From the NCBI RefSeq assembly GCF_014652395.1, contig NZ_BMYS01000021.1, forward strand, positions 1 through 51,356: 51,356 nt of DNA, given 5' to 3'. This DNA is from Advenella faeciporci. Lineage in GTDB: Bacteria > Pseudomonadota > Gammaproteobacteria > Burkholderiales > Burkholderiaceae_B. The notes beneath the pieces were generated by a model, which saw nothing but the letters and a program-made list of their open reading frames with translations, did no database searches and was not told where the DNA came from. The position numbers and the translations under genes were made by a program. This document shows, one piece after another, positions 1 through 8,850 of this stretch (positions within the stretch are counted from its first letter, which is position 1; each line of letters begins with the position of its first letter).

Positions 1-52
1 TTCGCTTCAAGCCGCTCTTGGGTAACTTCAATTGCCTGCTTTTTTTAGCCAT
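1..52 (-). CDS. possible 5' end of a gene cut by the window edge
   Basis: An ATG at 52-50 on the minus strand opens a frame that runs off the left edge after 17 codons. The visible product is short and basic, beginning MAKKSRQLKLPKSG. No Shine-Dalgarno motif is obvious. Basic starts of this kind occur in REP-associated (RAYT) transposases, and REP-like repeats lie next to it at 116-238, but 17 residues cannot establish a family. It may be chance. Confidence 0.2.
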   Translation of the reverse strand, partial: MAKKSRQLKLPKSGLKR

Positions 53-115
53 GTTCAACTGTCAATCAAAGCCGCTTATTATCTCAAAAAATGCTTAACT
101 TAATGGCAGTGACGC

Positions 116-238
116 AGAGCGTGGGAACGAGATCGAATGCTTTGTAAATGCTTGTGATTAAGGGGTTATTCATTCCCAAGCCGGAGCGTGGGAACCAGGG
201 GATAAATGCTTGTGATCGATCTCGTTCCCACGCTCCGG
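116..238. repeat. REP-like inverted repeats
   Basis: Three copies of a GAGCGTGGGAAC core occur here. The copy at 117-136 is the exact reverse complement of 216-235 (20 of 20 bases). The copy at 181-195 pairs perfectly with 224-238 (15 bp, 28-nt loop). A shorter direct repeat, AAATGCTTGTGAT, is found near 147 and 204, so the unit is larger than the core. GTGGGAACGAG-type palindromes are a recurrent intergenic repeat in proteobacteria. The block marks the outer border of the flagellar locus. Confidence 0.7.
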
Positions 239-1107
239 CGTGGAAACGCAGACGACATCCAAAACGCTGTTTTTGAGATGGCGTTTTGAACTTGATAAAA
301 ATTTACATTTTGAGTACTATTTCATTTACATTTTTTTGTATTGATCTATATCAACAAAATGCTATTTTGTATGGCGCTGAAGCATATGGAAATAATTTCA
401 CAATGTGAGATTTCCGAGTGTGGAGTGAGTGGTATGCTTTTTATTATTAGTAAAAAATAAAAATCCTGGACTTTATTTCAAAGAATATTTCAATTAAACG
501 GTTTTAATAAAAGAGATTTATTTTTAAAACAACAAATTAATGCTTAATTTTGTAACAAAATGTATTATTAAATTTTTAAGAAATGTAAATTTCAATGTTT
601 TTATTTTTGTAAAAAAAAATTTCATATAATGCGTTTTTTCATTTGCTAATGATTTGGACTCTAAAAAAATCGTATTTTTTAATAATCTTGAATTTTCATT
701 ATTGGAATAATTATTTTTAATTATGGATTTTTTTGTGTGCAAGATGCATTGCATAATTGGCAGTAACAAAACGATTTGTCTAAGGCTATTCTTGTTTTTT
801 TGTATCAAGCGGGCATAATTCGGGTATCAAGGCAATTAATAAAACATAAATTTATTATTTTGTCATTAAGGGTTTTCCGTTAGATTCATAAAATGTTAAC
901 AAATTTTTTTATGATGGAAGCTTTGTTAATTAACTTTATGTTTACCAGGTTTATTAACAGCAAATTCAGAAGCGTGCAAAAAAATTTGTAAATTGGCAAA
1001 ATAATCATCCATTAAAAATGCTGGGGTGTGTGAGGTCTTCGGTGTTGGTAAGGTGGTTGTGACTTTTGCTTGTGTTTCCGAATAAATTTAATAAGTGATC
1101 AAGAATA
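239..1107 (+). promoter_or_regulatory. AT-rich flhDC upstream region without a convincing gene
   Basis: About 870 bases of very AT-rich DNA precede flhD. I see no gene with a plausible start and composition. A TCACAATGTGA palindrome lies at 398-408 and GTTAATTAAC near 926-935. The last 80 bases contain a loose -35/-10-like pair, but I cannot assign a start site. Long, heavily regulated leaders are usual for the flhDC master operon, so this stretch probably holds its operators and promoters. That role is inferred from position. Confidence 0.4.
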
Positions 1108-1464
1108 ATGAGTATTAGCCAATCTCCCTTTATGCAGGACAACAACCTGGTGAATGAGTTAAGAGAAGTTAACTTGTCTTATTTGTTGTTGGCCCAACGC
1201 ATGTTGCGGGATGATTTTTCCAAGGGAATGTACCGTTTGGGACTTGGCAGGGATGTTGCCGAGTTGTTAATGGATTTAAGCACTTCGCAGGTATTGTCGC
1301 TGGCTTCCTCAAATTCCCTTATTTGTGGTTTTCGCCTGAACGATATTGCCTTACTTGGCGCTCTCACTAAAGACGGCATGAATGGTACCCTTAAGCAGGT
1401 ACATGCCTCCATGATGCTGGCACAGCAGGAGCCTGATCGCGTCATGCAGGAGGCTTCTCAGTGA
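1108..1464 (+). CDS. flhD: FlhD, flagellar master regulator subunit
   Basis: FlhD forms the FlhD4C2 activator that switches on class 2 flagellar promoters with sigma-70. The 118-residue product matches the family in length and in the motif NLSYLLLAQRML near residues 22-33. Cys73 in LICGFRL lies where the dimer-linking cysteine of E. coli FlhD sits. The ATG at 1108 has only a weak purine-rich site before it. The stop overlaps the flhC start by 4 bases (GTGA), so the two subunits are translationally coupled. It is the first gene of the locus. Confidence 0.95.
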   Translation: MSISQSPFMQDNNLVNELREVNLSYLLLAQRMLRDDFSKGMYRLGLGRDVAELLMDLSTSQVLSLASSNSLICGFRLNDIALLGALTKDGMNGTLKQVHASMMLAQQEPDRVMQEASQ

Positions 1465-2063
1465 TCGAAAAGGTGAAAGCCAAGGCAAAACCCAAGGCAA
1501 AACCAAAAAGTGTTCTTAAAGACGGCATGGATATCTCGCTGGCCAGCCAGATGATACAGCTGGGTGCCCGCTTGCAGGTGCTTGAGGCGGAAACCGATTT
1601 AAGCAGTGACCGCCTTTCCCGTCTGTATCATGAAATTCATCATCGCTCTCCGCCCAAGGGCATGTTGCCTTACTCCACCGATTGGTTCATGTCTTTTTAC
1701 CAGAATATTCATGCGACCCTGTTTTACAGCATTTATCTTAACCTGGTAAGTCATACTGAAACCCAGGGAATTCAGGCGGTTATTGATGCCTATACGCTTT
1801 ATCTTGAGCATGATGAGGTAAAACGTGCCTGGGACGAACAAAGCAATGAGCCGGTATTAAGCTTTACCCGCGCCTGGATGCTGGTTCGATTCTTTAAAAG
1901 CGATTTAATGCAAATGTCCACCTGCTCACAGTGCAATACTGCTTTTGTCACTCACAAGCATGAGTTGGAAAACGGTTTTGTCTGTGTCATGTGCAAGCCC
2001 CCTGCCAGAATTGTGGGCATGCTGAACAAGCAGGCAACCACTTCTTACTACGGCAAGTTTTAA
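1461..2063 (+). CDS. flhC: FlhC, flagellar master regulator subunit
   Basis: FlhC is the DNA-contacting partner of FlhD. The 200-residue product keeps the zinc site as two CxxC pairs (Cys155/Cys158 and Cys175/Cys178) and the family motifs GARLQVLE, PPKGMLP and STDWF. Translation starts at a GTG overlapping the flhD stop. Residues 5-17 are an extra Lys/Ala/Pro stretch (KAKAKPKAKPK) before the conserved part begins near residue 25; enteric FlhC does not have it. The extension could add DNA affinity or simply be tolerated. Confidence 0.95.
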   Translation: MIEKVKAKAKPKAKPKSVLKDGMDISLASQMIQLGARLQVLEAETDLSSDRLSRLYHEIHHRSPPKGMLPYSTDWFMSFYQNIHATLFYSIYLNLVSHTETQGIQAVIDAYTLYLEHDEVKRAWDEQSNEPVLSFTRAWMLVRFFKSDLMQMSTCSQCNTAFVTHKHELENGFVCVMCKPPARIVGMLNKQATTSYYGKF

Positions 2064-2178
2064 TCGATCTTCTTCCTGCCGGCTTTGCCCGGGGATATCC
2101 GGCGGCTTGCATTTTACCTGTTTGTAGTGTGGTTTAAGTGTGGCTGTGGGACGAGCCTGTTTTTTTGCTTCTAAAAAT

Positions 2179-2205
2179 TAAATTAATGTCATTTATGGAC
2201 GTTAA
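2179..2205 (+). promoter_or_regulatory. candidate sigma-28 promoter for the Aer-type receptor
   Basis: TAAATTAA at 2179-2186, an 11-base spacer, then GACGTTAA at 2198-2205. Spacing is exact for FliA promoters. The -35 keeps the TAAA core, and the -10 differs from the local consensus GCCGTTAA at one base. It lies 73 bases before the start at 2278. The AT-rich context makes a chance match more likely than at the other four sites. Confidence 0.5.
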
Positions 2206-2277
2206 GAAACAGTACAGCACTGAATACTATTAACAATTGTTGGCTGATATTAACAGCCTGAATGGATTGCCTGAATC

Positions 2278-3861
2278 ATGCGTAAGAATTTGCCTGTTAA
2301 CGATATTGAAACTTTGGTCCAGGATGACCAGTACCTTATTTCCAAAACCGATCTTAAGGGGCGTATCACATATTGTAATCCGGCTTTTGTGGAATTAAGC
2401 GGCTTCACCCGGGAAGAGTTGATAGGCAAACCGCATAATATTATTCGTCACCCTGACATGCCTGAGTTGGCATTCCAGGACTTGTGGGAAAGTGTGCAAA
2501 ACAGAAAGCCCTGGACCGGCCTGGTTAAAAACCGTCGCAAAGATGGCGGCTTTTACTGGGTATTGGCCAATGTGACGCCCATCTTTCAGGGCAATGAGGT
2601 GACGGGTTATGCTTCGGTCAGGGTTAAAGCCGACCCCGAGAGCATTGCCAAAGCCGAAGCCTTGTACAGGCAGATTAATAATGGCGAGAAAATACCCTAT
2701 ACGATCAAACAGGGGCGTAAAGTGCCTGTAGGGATTCGCCGGATATTTGCCGGAGCAGGGCGTATTTTTCAGAAAGGATTTGCGCCTGGCCTGATGCGGG
2801 CAGGTTTGTTGTCTGTGGCGGGCATGTTGTTCCCGGCATGGTTGGCCGCTACCCAAACCCAACTTCCCGGCGGTAACCCGGCCCTCTTCGGGATCATGGC
2901 TTTGTTCATTTTTGCCATTGTGTTGCTGTCTCTGAAAATGGCCCGGGATATCAGGAAGCCTATCGACGGTGCAGCTGACATTATTCGTCAGATTTCTGCC
3001 GGTAACCTGAGTAATAATGTTCATTCCATTCCTAAAAACGAGATGGGAGAGTTGTATTATTACCTGGATATGATGCGCAAGGCTCTTATTGGTATTAGTG
3101 GCGAAGTCATGGTGGGTGCGGATGCGAATTCAAGAATTGTGACCTCGTTGCAGAAAAACAGCCAGACCCTGGCCATGCAAACGGAAGATCAGGCCGCGTC
3201 CTTGCAGGAAACTGCTGCCAGCCTGGAACAGTTGACGGTTACCGTCAAACAGAATGCCGAGAATGCACGTTCGGCCAACTCGATTGCCCTGGAAGGGTTG
3301 CGGGTGGCGGAAAATGGCAGTGACAAAGTCAATCAGGTCGTGCGTTCAATGGAAGAAATGAACGATAGTTCAAGAAAAATTGAAAGCATTGTCAAAATTA
3401 TTGAAGATATTGCATTCCAGACCAATCTTCTGGCGATTAATGCCAGTGTGGAGTCTGCACGCGCCGGTGAGGCCGGACGCGGGTTTGGGGTGGTGGCCGC
3501 CGAGGTACGCAACTTATCGCAAAAAAGTTCTGATGCCGCCAAGGAAATCAAGAGCCTGGTCCATGCATCAGTTGAAGATGTCACGCAAAGTTCCCGTCTG
3601 GCAGAAGAGGCGGGCAGTGTGATGAAAGAAATCATGGATTCGGTGCAGGGCATGGTCAATATCATGGCTGAAATTTCCACAGCCTCGGTTGAACAATCCA
3701 GCGGACTGCAACAAATTAACCTGGCCGTCAATCAAATGGATCACGCCGTGCACCAGAATTCGGCCATGGTGCAAAACCTGTCACAGACTTCTGTTGAGCT
3801 GGGTCAGCGGGCACAGGAACTTAAGCAATCCATTGGCGTACTTAATAATATGCAGGGTTAA
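2278..3861 (+). CDS. aer: Aer-type PAS chemoreceptor
   Basis: Energy/aerotaxis transducer of 527 residues. An N-terminal PAS domain (about 15-125) carries the Aer-type stretch [11 protein letters not shown] at 52-62, which in E. coli Aer contributes to FAD binding. Two close hydrophobic segments (about 172-192 and 203-219) follow with almost no periplasmic loop, then a HAMP region (about 220-272) and a methyl-accepting signalling domain (about 290-510). The hairpin tip reads [18 protein letters not shown], slightly unlike the common INAAVEAARAGEQGRGFA. There is no C-terminal CheR-docking pentapeptide (it ends NNMQG). It sits between flhC and motA with gaps of 214 and 124 bases, probably under its own class 3 promoter. 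Confidence 0.9.
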   Translation: MRKNLPVNDIETLVQDDQYLISKTDLKGRITYCNPAFVELSGFTREELIGKPHNIIRHPDMPELAFQDLWESVQNRKPWTGLVKNRRKDGGFYWVLANVTPIFQGNEVTGYASVRVKADPESIAKAEALYRQINNGEKIPYTIKQGRKVPVGIRRIFAGAGRIFQKGFAPGLMRAGLLSVAGMLFPAWLAATQTQLPGGNPALFGIMALFIFAIVLLSLKMARDIRKPIDGAADIIRQISAGNLSNNVHSIPKNEMGELYYYLDMMRKALIGISGEVMVGADANSRIVTSLQKNSQTLAMQTEDQAASLQETAASLEQLTVTVKQNAENARSANSIALEGLRVAENGSDKVNQVVRSMEEMNDSSRKIESIVKIIEDIAFQTNLLAINASVESARAGEAGRGFGVVAAEVRNLSQKSSDAAKEIKSLVHASVEDVTQSSRLAEEAGSVMKEIMDSVQGMVNIMAEISTASVEQSSGLQQINLAVNQMDHAVHQNSAMVQNLSQTSVELGQRAQELKQSIGVLNNMQG

Positions 3862-3985
3862 GCCTGGTTAAATGCTGAAGTAAGCCGGTTTTTACAGGCT
3901 GTTCTATTCAATGGCCGGGGTTCCTTGTCGGTAAAATGATATTTTGGTCAGTTTTGGTGCCTTTGGGTACGGGTAAGGGGCTAGC

Positions 3986-4849
3986 GTGTTAGTCGTCATT
4001 GGATACGGTATTGTATTAATTTGTGTTTTTGGAGCCTATGTGGGAATGGGGGGGCATCTTAGTGCCCTTTTTCAACCCCTGGAGCTGGTTCTGATTGGGG
4101 GTGCGGCACTGGGTGCTTATGTGGCCGCCAACAACATGCGTTCCATCAAGCAATTGGGTAACAGCCTGATGCGGCTTTTCAGAAAAAACAAATATGACAA
4201 GGCGCTGTACCTGGAAATACTTTCATGTCTTTTTGTGCTTACCCGAAAAGCCAAAAGCGAGGGCAAGAACGTTATTGAGTCTCATATTGAAGCGCCTGAG
4301 GAAAGTGATATTTTCAGTCAGTTTCCCATGGTGCTTGAAGATAAAAGGGTGCTGAATTTCATCTGTGACTATTTCAGGATGATTATTAGCAGCAACATGA
4401 GTGCCTTTGAGCTTGAGCAGCTCATGGATGAAGAAATTGACACGTGTCGCCATGAAATGAACGTCCCGGTCAAAGGTCTCAAAGCCGTAGGAGACGGTCT
4501 TCCTGCATTTGGGATTGTGGCTGCCGTTTTGGGCGTTGTTAAAGCTTTGGCTTCCATTGACCAGCCCCCCGCCATTTTGGGTGACCTGATCTCCAAGGCG
4601 ATGGTGGGTACCTTTTTGGGTATTTTGATGGCTTATGGCTTTGTCTACCCGGTGGCTGATGCGATTGAGCGCCGTAACAATGAAAGCGTCAAGACATTAG
4701 AGTGCATCAAGGTGTCTTTGCTGGCCTATATGCACGGCTATTTGCCGGCTGTCGCAGTCGAATTTGGCCGTAAGGTCCTGTTCTCTTCTGTTCGCCCCTC
4801 ATTTTCGGAGCTTGATGAACAGGTTCAATTGTCCAAGTCAGCCAAGTAA
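3986..4849 (+). CDS. motA: MotA, flagellar stator subunit
   Basis: Inner-membrane stator protein that forms the proton channel with MotB and pushes on FliG. The 287-residue product has the four-helix layout: two hydrophobic segments near the start, a long charged cytoplasmic loop (about 60-165), and two more around 165-225 containing GDGLPAFGIVAAVLGVVKAL and VGTFLGILMAYGFVYP. Translation starts at GTG 3986 with a purine-rich GTAAGGGG upstream. motB follows 9 bases later. Confidence 0.95.
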   Translation: MLVVIGYGIVLICVFGAYVGMGGHLSALFQPLELVLIGGAALGAYVAANNMRSIKQLGNSLMRLFRKNKYDKALYLEILSCLFVLTRKAKSEGKNVIESHIEAPEESDIFSQFPMVLEDKRVLNFICDYFRMIISSNMSAFELEQLMDEEIDTCRHEMNVPVKGLKAVGDGLPAFGIVAAVLGVVKALASIDQPPAILGDLISKAMVGTFLGILMAYGFVYPVADAIERRNNESVKTLECIKVSLLAYMHGYLPAVAVEFGRKVLFSSVRPSFSELDEQVQLSKSAK

Positions 4850-4858
4850 ACATAAAGT

Positions 4859-6655
4859 ATGTCAGGTAATGCACCTCGTATAGTCATCCGGAAAAAACGC
4901 GCTTCACATGATGAGGGGCATTCGGGTGGGTCATGGAAGATTGCTTACGCAGACTTCATGACTGCCATGATGGCTTTTTTTCTGGTGATGTGGATTTTGT
5001 CGCTGGTGCCCAAAAGCGAACTTAAGGATCTGGCTGATTATTTCAGACGGCCGCTTATTTCAGCCGTGACCGGTGATCCTTATTTACCAGCCACCAGAAA
5101 CGTGATTCCTGGTGGGGGCACGCCATCTCCGATTCCCACCAAAAGCGCCTTGCAGGAAATTACCACCCTGATCCCGCAGGTTAGCCGTGGCGAGCAGAGT
5201 GAAGATAACGAGCGTCTGGAAAACCTGAAGCGCAATGTCGATTTGCAAATTGAAAATAATCCGACCCTGAAAAACTTCCAGCCACAAATGGTCATGGACA
5301 TGACACCAGAGGGTTTGCGTATTCAAATTCTGGATAATCAGCAGCAGCCCATGTTTGCAACCGGCAGTGCACGGCTTAATCCGGAAATGATATACATCCT
5401 TAAAGAGCTGGCGCCATTGCTTAATGACATGCCTAATGGGATCTCCATTAGCGGCCATACTGATGCCACCCAATACGTAACCGGTGAGCATGCCTATAGC
5501 AATTGGGAGCTGTCAGCGGATCGGGCCAACTCTGCCCGGCAGGCGCTGGTGAATAATGGCCTGTCTGAAAGCAAGGTAAGACGGATACTGGGCTTGTCTT
5601 CCACGATTAACCTGGTCAAGGATGATCCGTATTCGCCCATTAACCGGCGCATCAGCATTGTGGTGCTGAATCATAAAACAGAGCAAATGCTTGAGAAAAT
5701 GAATGCGTCTCCTGGTCTGAAGCAGGAAGACCTGGATGCGAGGCTGAGACAGGAAAAAGACAAACCGCAGACATCCGCGACCTCATCTTTAAGCAGCCTG
5801 CAAAGTCTTTCGCCTTCGGTTAATTCCGCCACCCTGGCGGCGACGTCTGAAAAGGCCCCTGAGTTGTTTGCCCGCCAGGAGTCTGTGCAGCCACAGGGCA
5901 CGGTACCAGTGGCTCAGGATGCGATTGCAGCTCCAGGGGTTGCCGGCCAGGCAATGGCTGGTCAGGTTGCCAGTGAAAAGACGGTTCAGCTGGTTCAGGG
6001 TTTGGGTGACAGCGGTTATGATATTGAGCAGATCATGCCATCACCTGTCAGCAGGCAGGAAAATATTCTGTGGCAGACTGCCGATACGGTTGTTGGTTCG
6101 CTGGTGGGTACCGCCACGGCAGCCATTGCTCCCTCATTGCCGCCAGAGCAGGTTTCAACCACATCGCTGGTATCGCAAAATAAAAATCAGAATTTGCCCC
6201 GGGAAACCAAGGAAATTGAAAATCCTGTCGTTAATGTAAACAGGGCGTTTGAAAATTCGCCAGCTTCAGATGAACCAGTAGTGCCAGCGAAGAAAACAAC
6301 TTCAGACAAGAACAATGCTTCCGGGAAGAAGCCTGTTTCAGCCAAGGGTAATGTTTCTGATAATAAAGCGGCTTCAGGGAATAAGTCGGCCTCAACACAG
6401 AAAGCGGCCCCGGCAAAGAAAGCGGCCCCAGCCAAAAGCGTCAATCTGGAAGTGAAGGGTGACGCCGGGAAGAAGGGAATCATCGCAAAGCAGGGAATGC
6501 CTCTGCAAAAGGCAAACCCGGATAACAAGGTTTCGTCTGTGAGTAAAAGCGGCTCCAGGAGTACCTCCGGCCCGGCCAAACCAGGCCCTTCGACCAGAGC
6601 GGTCGAGACGGAAATTGATCTCAGGAGTATTCTTCACAACAATTTTTATCAGTGA
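4859..6655 (+). CDS. motB: MotB, stator anchor with an unusually long C-terminal tail
   Basis: MotB anchors the stator to peptidoglycan. The proton-carrying aspartate is Asp32 in YADFMTAMMAFFLVMWIL, inside the single membrane helix (about 28-49). An OmpA-like peptidoglycan-binding domain spans about 150-272 and shows SGHTDAT and NWELSADRANSARQAL. Typical MotB proteins end soon after this domain at roughly 300-350 residues. Here the frame continues to 598. The extra part (about 290-598) is Ser/Ala/Gln-rich and then turns Lys/Pro/Ala-rich with repeated AAPAKKAAPAK-like steps. It is predicted to be disordered in the periplasm. cheA begins 12 bases later, so the tail does not come from readthrough into another known gene. 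Confidence 0.93.
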   Translation: MSGNAPRIVIRKKRASHDEGHSGGSWKIAYADFMTAMMAFFLVMWILSLVPKSELKDLADYFRRPLISAVTGDPYLPATRNVIPGGGTPSPIPTKSALQEITTLIPQVSRGEQSEDNERLENLKRNVDLQIENNPTLKNFQPQMVMDMTPEGLRIQILDNQQQPMFATGSARLNPEMIYILKELAPLLNDMPNGISISGHTDATQYVTGEHAYSNWELSADRANSARQALVNNGLSESKVRRILGLSSTINLVKDDPYSPINRRISIVVLNHKTEQMLEKMNASPGLKQEDLDARLRQEKDKPQTSATSSLSSLQSLSPSVNSATLAATSEKAPELFARQESVQPQGTVPVAQDAIAAPGVAGQAMAGQVASEKTVQLVQGLGDSGYDIEQIMPSPVSRQENILWQTADTVVGSLVGTATAAIAPSLPPEQVSTTSLVSQNKNQNLPRETKEIENPVVNVNRAFENSPASDEPVVPAKKTTSDKNNASGKKPVSAKGNVSDNKAASGNKSASTQKAAPAKKAAPAKSVNLEVKGDAGKKGIIAKQGMPLQKANPDNKVSSVSKSGSRSTSGPAKPGPSTRAVETEIDLRSILHNNFYQ

Positions 6656-6667
6656 CAGACAAGGTAT

Positions 6668-8848
6668 ATGAGCAGCCCAGATTTAAGTGAGTTTCATGAT
6701 ACGTTTTTTGACGAGGCCCAAGAACTTCTTCAGGGTATGGAACAGACCCTGCTGTCCCTGGATCCTGAATCGCCCGATCACGAATCACTGAATGCGATTT
6801 TTCGTTGTGCCCATTCCATCAAGGGTGGAGCGGCTGCTTTTGGGGTTTTTGATGATCTGGTCAGCACAACGCATAAACTGGAAAATATTCTTGACCTGGT
6901 TCGTAATGGGAAAATGCCCCTGACGCATGAGGCGATCAGTGTTTTTCTAAAAGCCAAAGATGTGTTGTGGGATCTTGTGCAGGCTTATCGGGAGCAAAAC
7001 GAGCCTGGCAGTGAAAGCGCACGCGAATTGCTGGCCATGTTGCAACAACTAAGCGAAGCAAAACCGGCTGAAGCAAAAACAGCTACACAAAGTGTATCAG
7101 GGCAAGCCGTCCAACCCATTAAGACCGCCGTTGCGCAGGAAGAAACGCCGCCGGAAAAACCGGCAACAACACCGGATGTAGTGATTCCCGAAGGTGAAAA
7201 ACTGCTTAAGGTTACCCTGTTTGATGTGTCGGAAAAAGACCGTTTGTCTTTGCATAATGAAATGGGCATTATGGGGACCCATATCCGTCAATCAAGTTCA
7301 GGCAATGAGCATTATTACTGGCTAAGTTCTGCCTTGCCCCCCGAAGACATTATTGCCGTGTGTTGCTTTGTGATTGATGAGTCACAAATTAAAGTGGAAG
7401 AAGACAAGCCTGTCGCACAACTGCCTTCTACAGAGGTCCCGGAACAGATGGCGGTAACCCCTGAACCGGTACCAACACCAGTACCAGCGACGTTGTCGTC
7501 TTCGCCTGTCGTGGAGCCCACGCCTGGTCCGACACCTGCACCCGCTTCGGCCCCCGTCCTGACGGCAAAAACCGTTAGCGCGGCACCGGTAAAACAGGCC
7601 TTGCCCAAAACAGCGGCAGCCAGTAAAGAAAGCGGGACGATTCGTGTGCCCATCCAGAAAGTCGATCAACTGGTCAATCAGGTGGGTGAGATGGTAATTA
7701 ACCAGTCCATTCTGATGCAAGCCAACCAGTCACTGGACCCGATTGCACACGCCTCGCTGATCCAGGATATTGAACATATGGGCAGTGCCTTGCGGACCCT
7801 GCAGGAAGCGATCATGGCTTTGCGCATGATGCCCATGGATTATGCCTTCGGACGGTTCCCACGGCTGGTGCGTGAAACGGCGGGCAAACTGGGCAAGCAA
7901 ATTGAACTGATTACCAAGGGCGGTGGCACCGAGCTGGACAAAGGCCTGATCGAGCGCATGATAGATCCCTTGACTCACTTGATTCGCAACAGTCTCGACC
8001 ATGGCATTGAAATGCCTGAAAAGCGCATTGCGTCCGATAAGGACCCGGTGGGAAAAATCACTATCAGTGCGCAGCACCAGGGTGGTCGGATCATTATTGA
8101 GGTGATTGATGACGGCGCAGGCATGGATCGAGAAAAATTAATTAACAAAGCCATTGAAAAAGGCCTGCCCGCCTCGCACAACATGACGGATGACCAGGCA
8201 TTCATGCTTATTTTTGAAGCCGGATTTTCTACTGCGGAAAAAGTGACAGATGTCTCGGGTCGTGGCGTGGGCATGGATGTTGTCAAGCGTAATATCCAGG
8301 AACTGGGTGGTTTGACGCAGATCGAATCGGAAAAGGGCAAGGGCACGACAATCCGGATCTCACTGCCGCTAACGCTGGCTATTATGGATGGCATGACCGT
8401 GCAGTCGGGCAAAGAGCGGTTTGTGCTTCCCCTGAGCCATATTGTTGAATGCCTGCAACCAAGCAGTGATCAGATCCGTATTCTTGAGGAAAACAAGGCC
8501 TTGCTGTTATTGCGAGGCGAGCACTTGCCCATTATTAATTTGTGGGAAATTTTTTCTATTCCCAATACCGAGCGTGACCTGGAAAAGTCTATTATTGCCG
8601 TTTTACAGGTTGGCAAAAGCCGGTATGCGCTGGCGGTTGACCAGCTGTTGGGACAGCATCAAATCGTGGTCAAAAACCTTGAAACACATTTCAAACGGGT
8701 GCCAGGTGTTTCCGGGGCCACCATTTTGGGTGATGGCAGTGTTGCCCTGATTCTGGACGCGGCGGCCATTCTTGAGCAAAACAGGCTCGGATTGATGCCT
8801 TATGGCTCGGGATTCAATAGCCCTGTATTACAACAAGAGAGAGTTTAA
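6668..8848 (+). CDS. cheA: CheA, chemotaxis histidine kinase
   Basis: CheA autophosphorylates in response to receptors and passes phosphate to CheY and CheB. Domains in order over 726 residues are: HPt P1 with phospho-accepting His49 in CAHSIKGGAAAFG; a CheY/CheB-binding P2 region (about 175-240); a Pro/Ala/Thr-rich linker (about 250-310); dimerisation P3; the HATPase P4 with N-box LIRNSLDHGIEMPEKR and glycine boxes DDGAGMD and GRGVGMDVV; and a CheW-like P5 to the end. It lies between motB and cheW with 12- and 2-base gaps, so one mot-che operon is likely. Confidence 0.97.
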   Translation: MSSPDLSEFHDTFFDEAQELLQGMEQTLLSLDPESPDHESLNAIFRCAHSIKGGAAAFGVFDDLVSTTHKLENILDLVRNGKMPLTHEAISVFLKAKDVLWDLVQAYREQNEPGSESARELLAMLQQLSEAKPAEAKTATQSVSGQAVQPIKTAVAQEETPPEKPATTPDVVIPEGEKLLKVTLFDVSEKDRLSLHNEMGIMGTHIRQSSSGNEHYYWLSSALPPEDIIAVCCFVIDESQIKVEEDKPVAQLPSTEVPEQMAVTPEPVPTPVPATLSSSPVVEPTPGPTPAPASAPVLTAKTVSAAPVKQALPKTAAASKESGTIRVPIQKVDQLVNQVGEMVINQSILMQANQSLDPIAHASLIQDIEHMGSALRTLQEAIMALRMMPMDYAFGRFPRLVRETAGKLGKQIELITKGGGTELDKGLIERMIDPLTHLIRNSLDHGIEMPEKRIASDKDPVGKITISAQHQGGRIIIEVIDDGAGMDREKLINKAIEKGLPASHNMTDDQAFMLIFEAGFSTAEKVTDVSGRGVGMDVVKRNIQELGGLTQIESEKGKGTTIRISLPLTLAIMDGMTVQSGKERFVLPLSHIVECLQPSSDQIRILEENKALLLLRGEHLPIINLWEIFSIPNTERDLEKSIIAVLQVGKSRYALAVDQLLGQHQIVVKNLETHFKRVPGVSGATILGDGSVALILDAAAILEQNRLGLMPYGSGFNSPVLQQERV

Positions 8849-8850
8849 GC

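Noticed and set aside
398-408. CRP-type operator before flhDC (TCACAATGTGA)
   Set aside because: The half-site order is the reverse of TGTGA-N6-TCACA and the spacing is one base, so it does not fit a CRP site. Kept only as a palindrome.
524-808. A 94-codon minus-strand frame in the AT-rich leader
   Set aside because: The product is Lys/Asn/Leu-heavy with no recognisable pattern, has no ribosome site, and long frames with ATG are expected in DNA this AT-rich only by chance when they mirror local composition, as here.
2395-3024. 209-codon frame antisense to the Aer-type receptor
   Set aside because: It mirrors the PAS and membrane part of a clear receptor gene, and its composition (His, Arg, Gln, Pro) is typical of a shadow frame.
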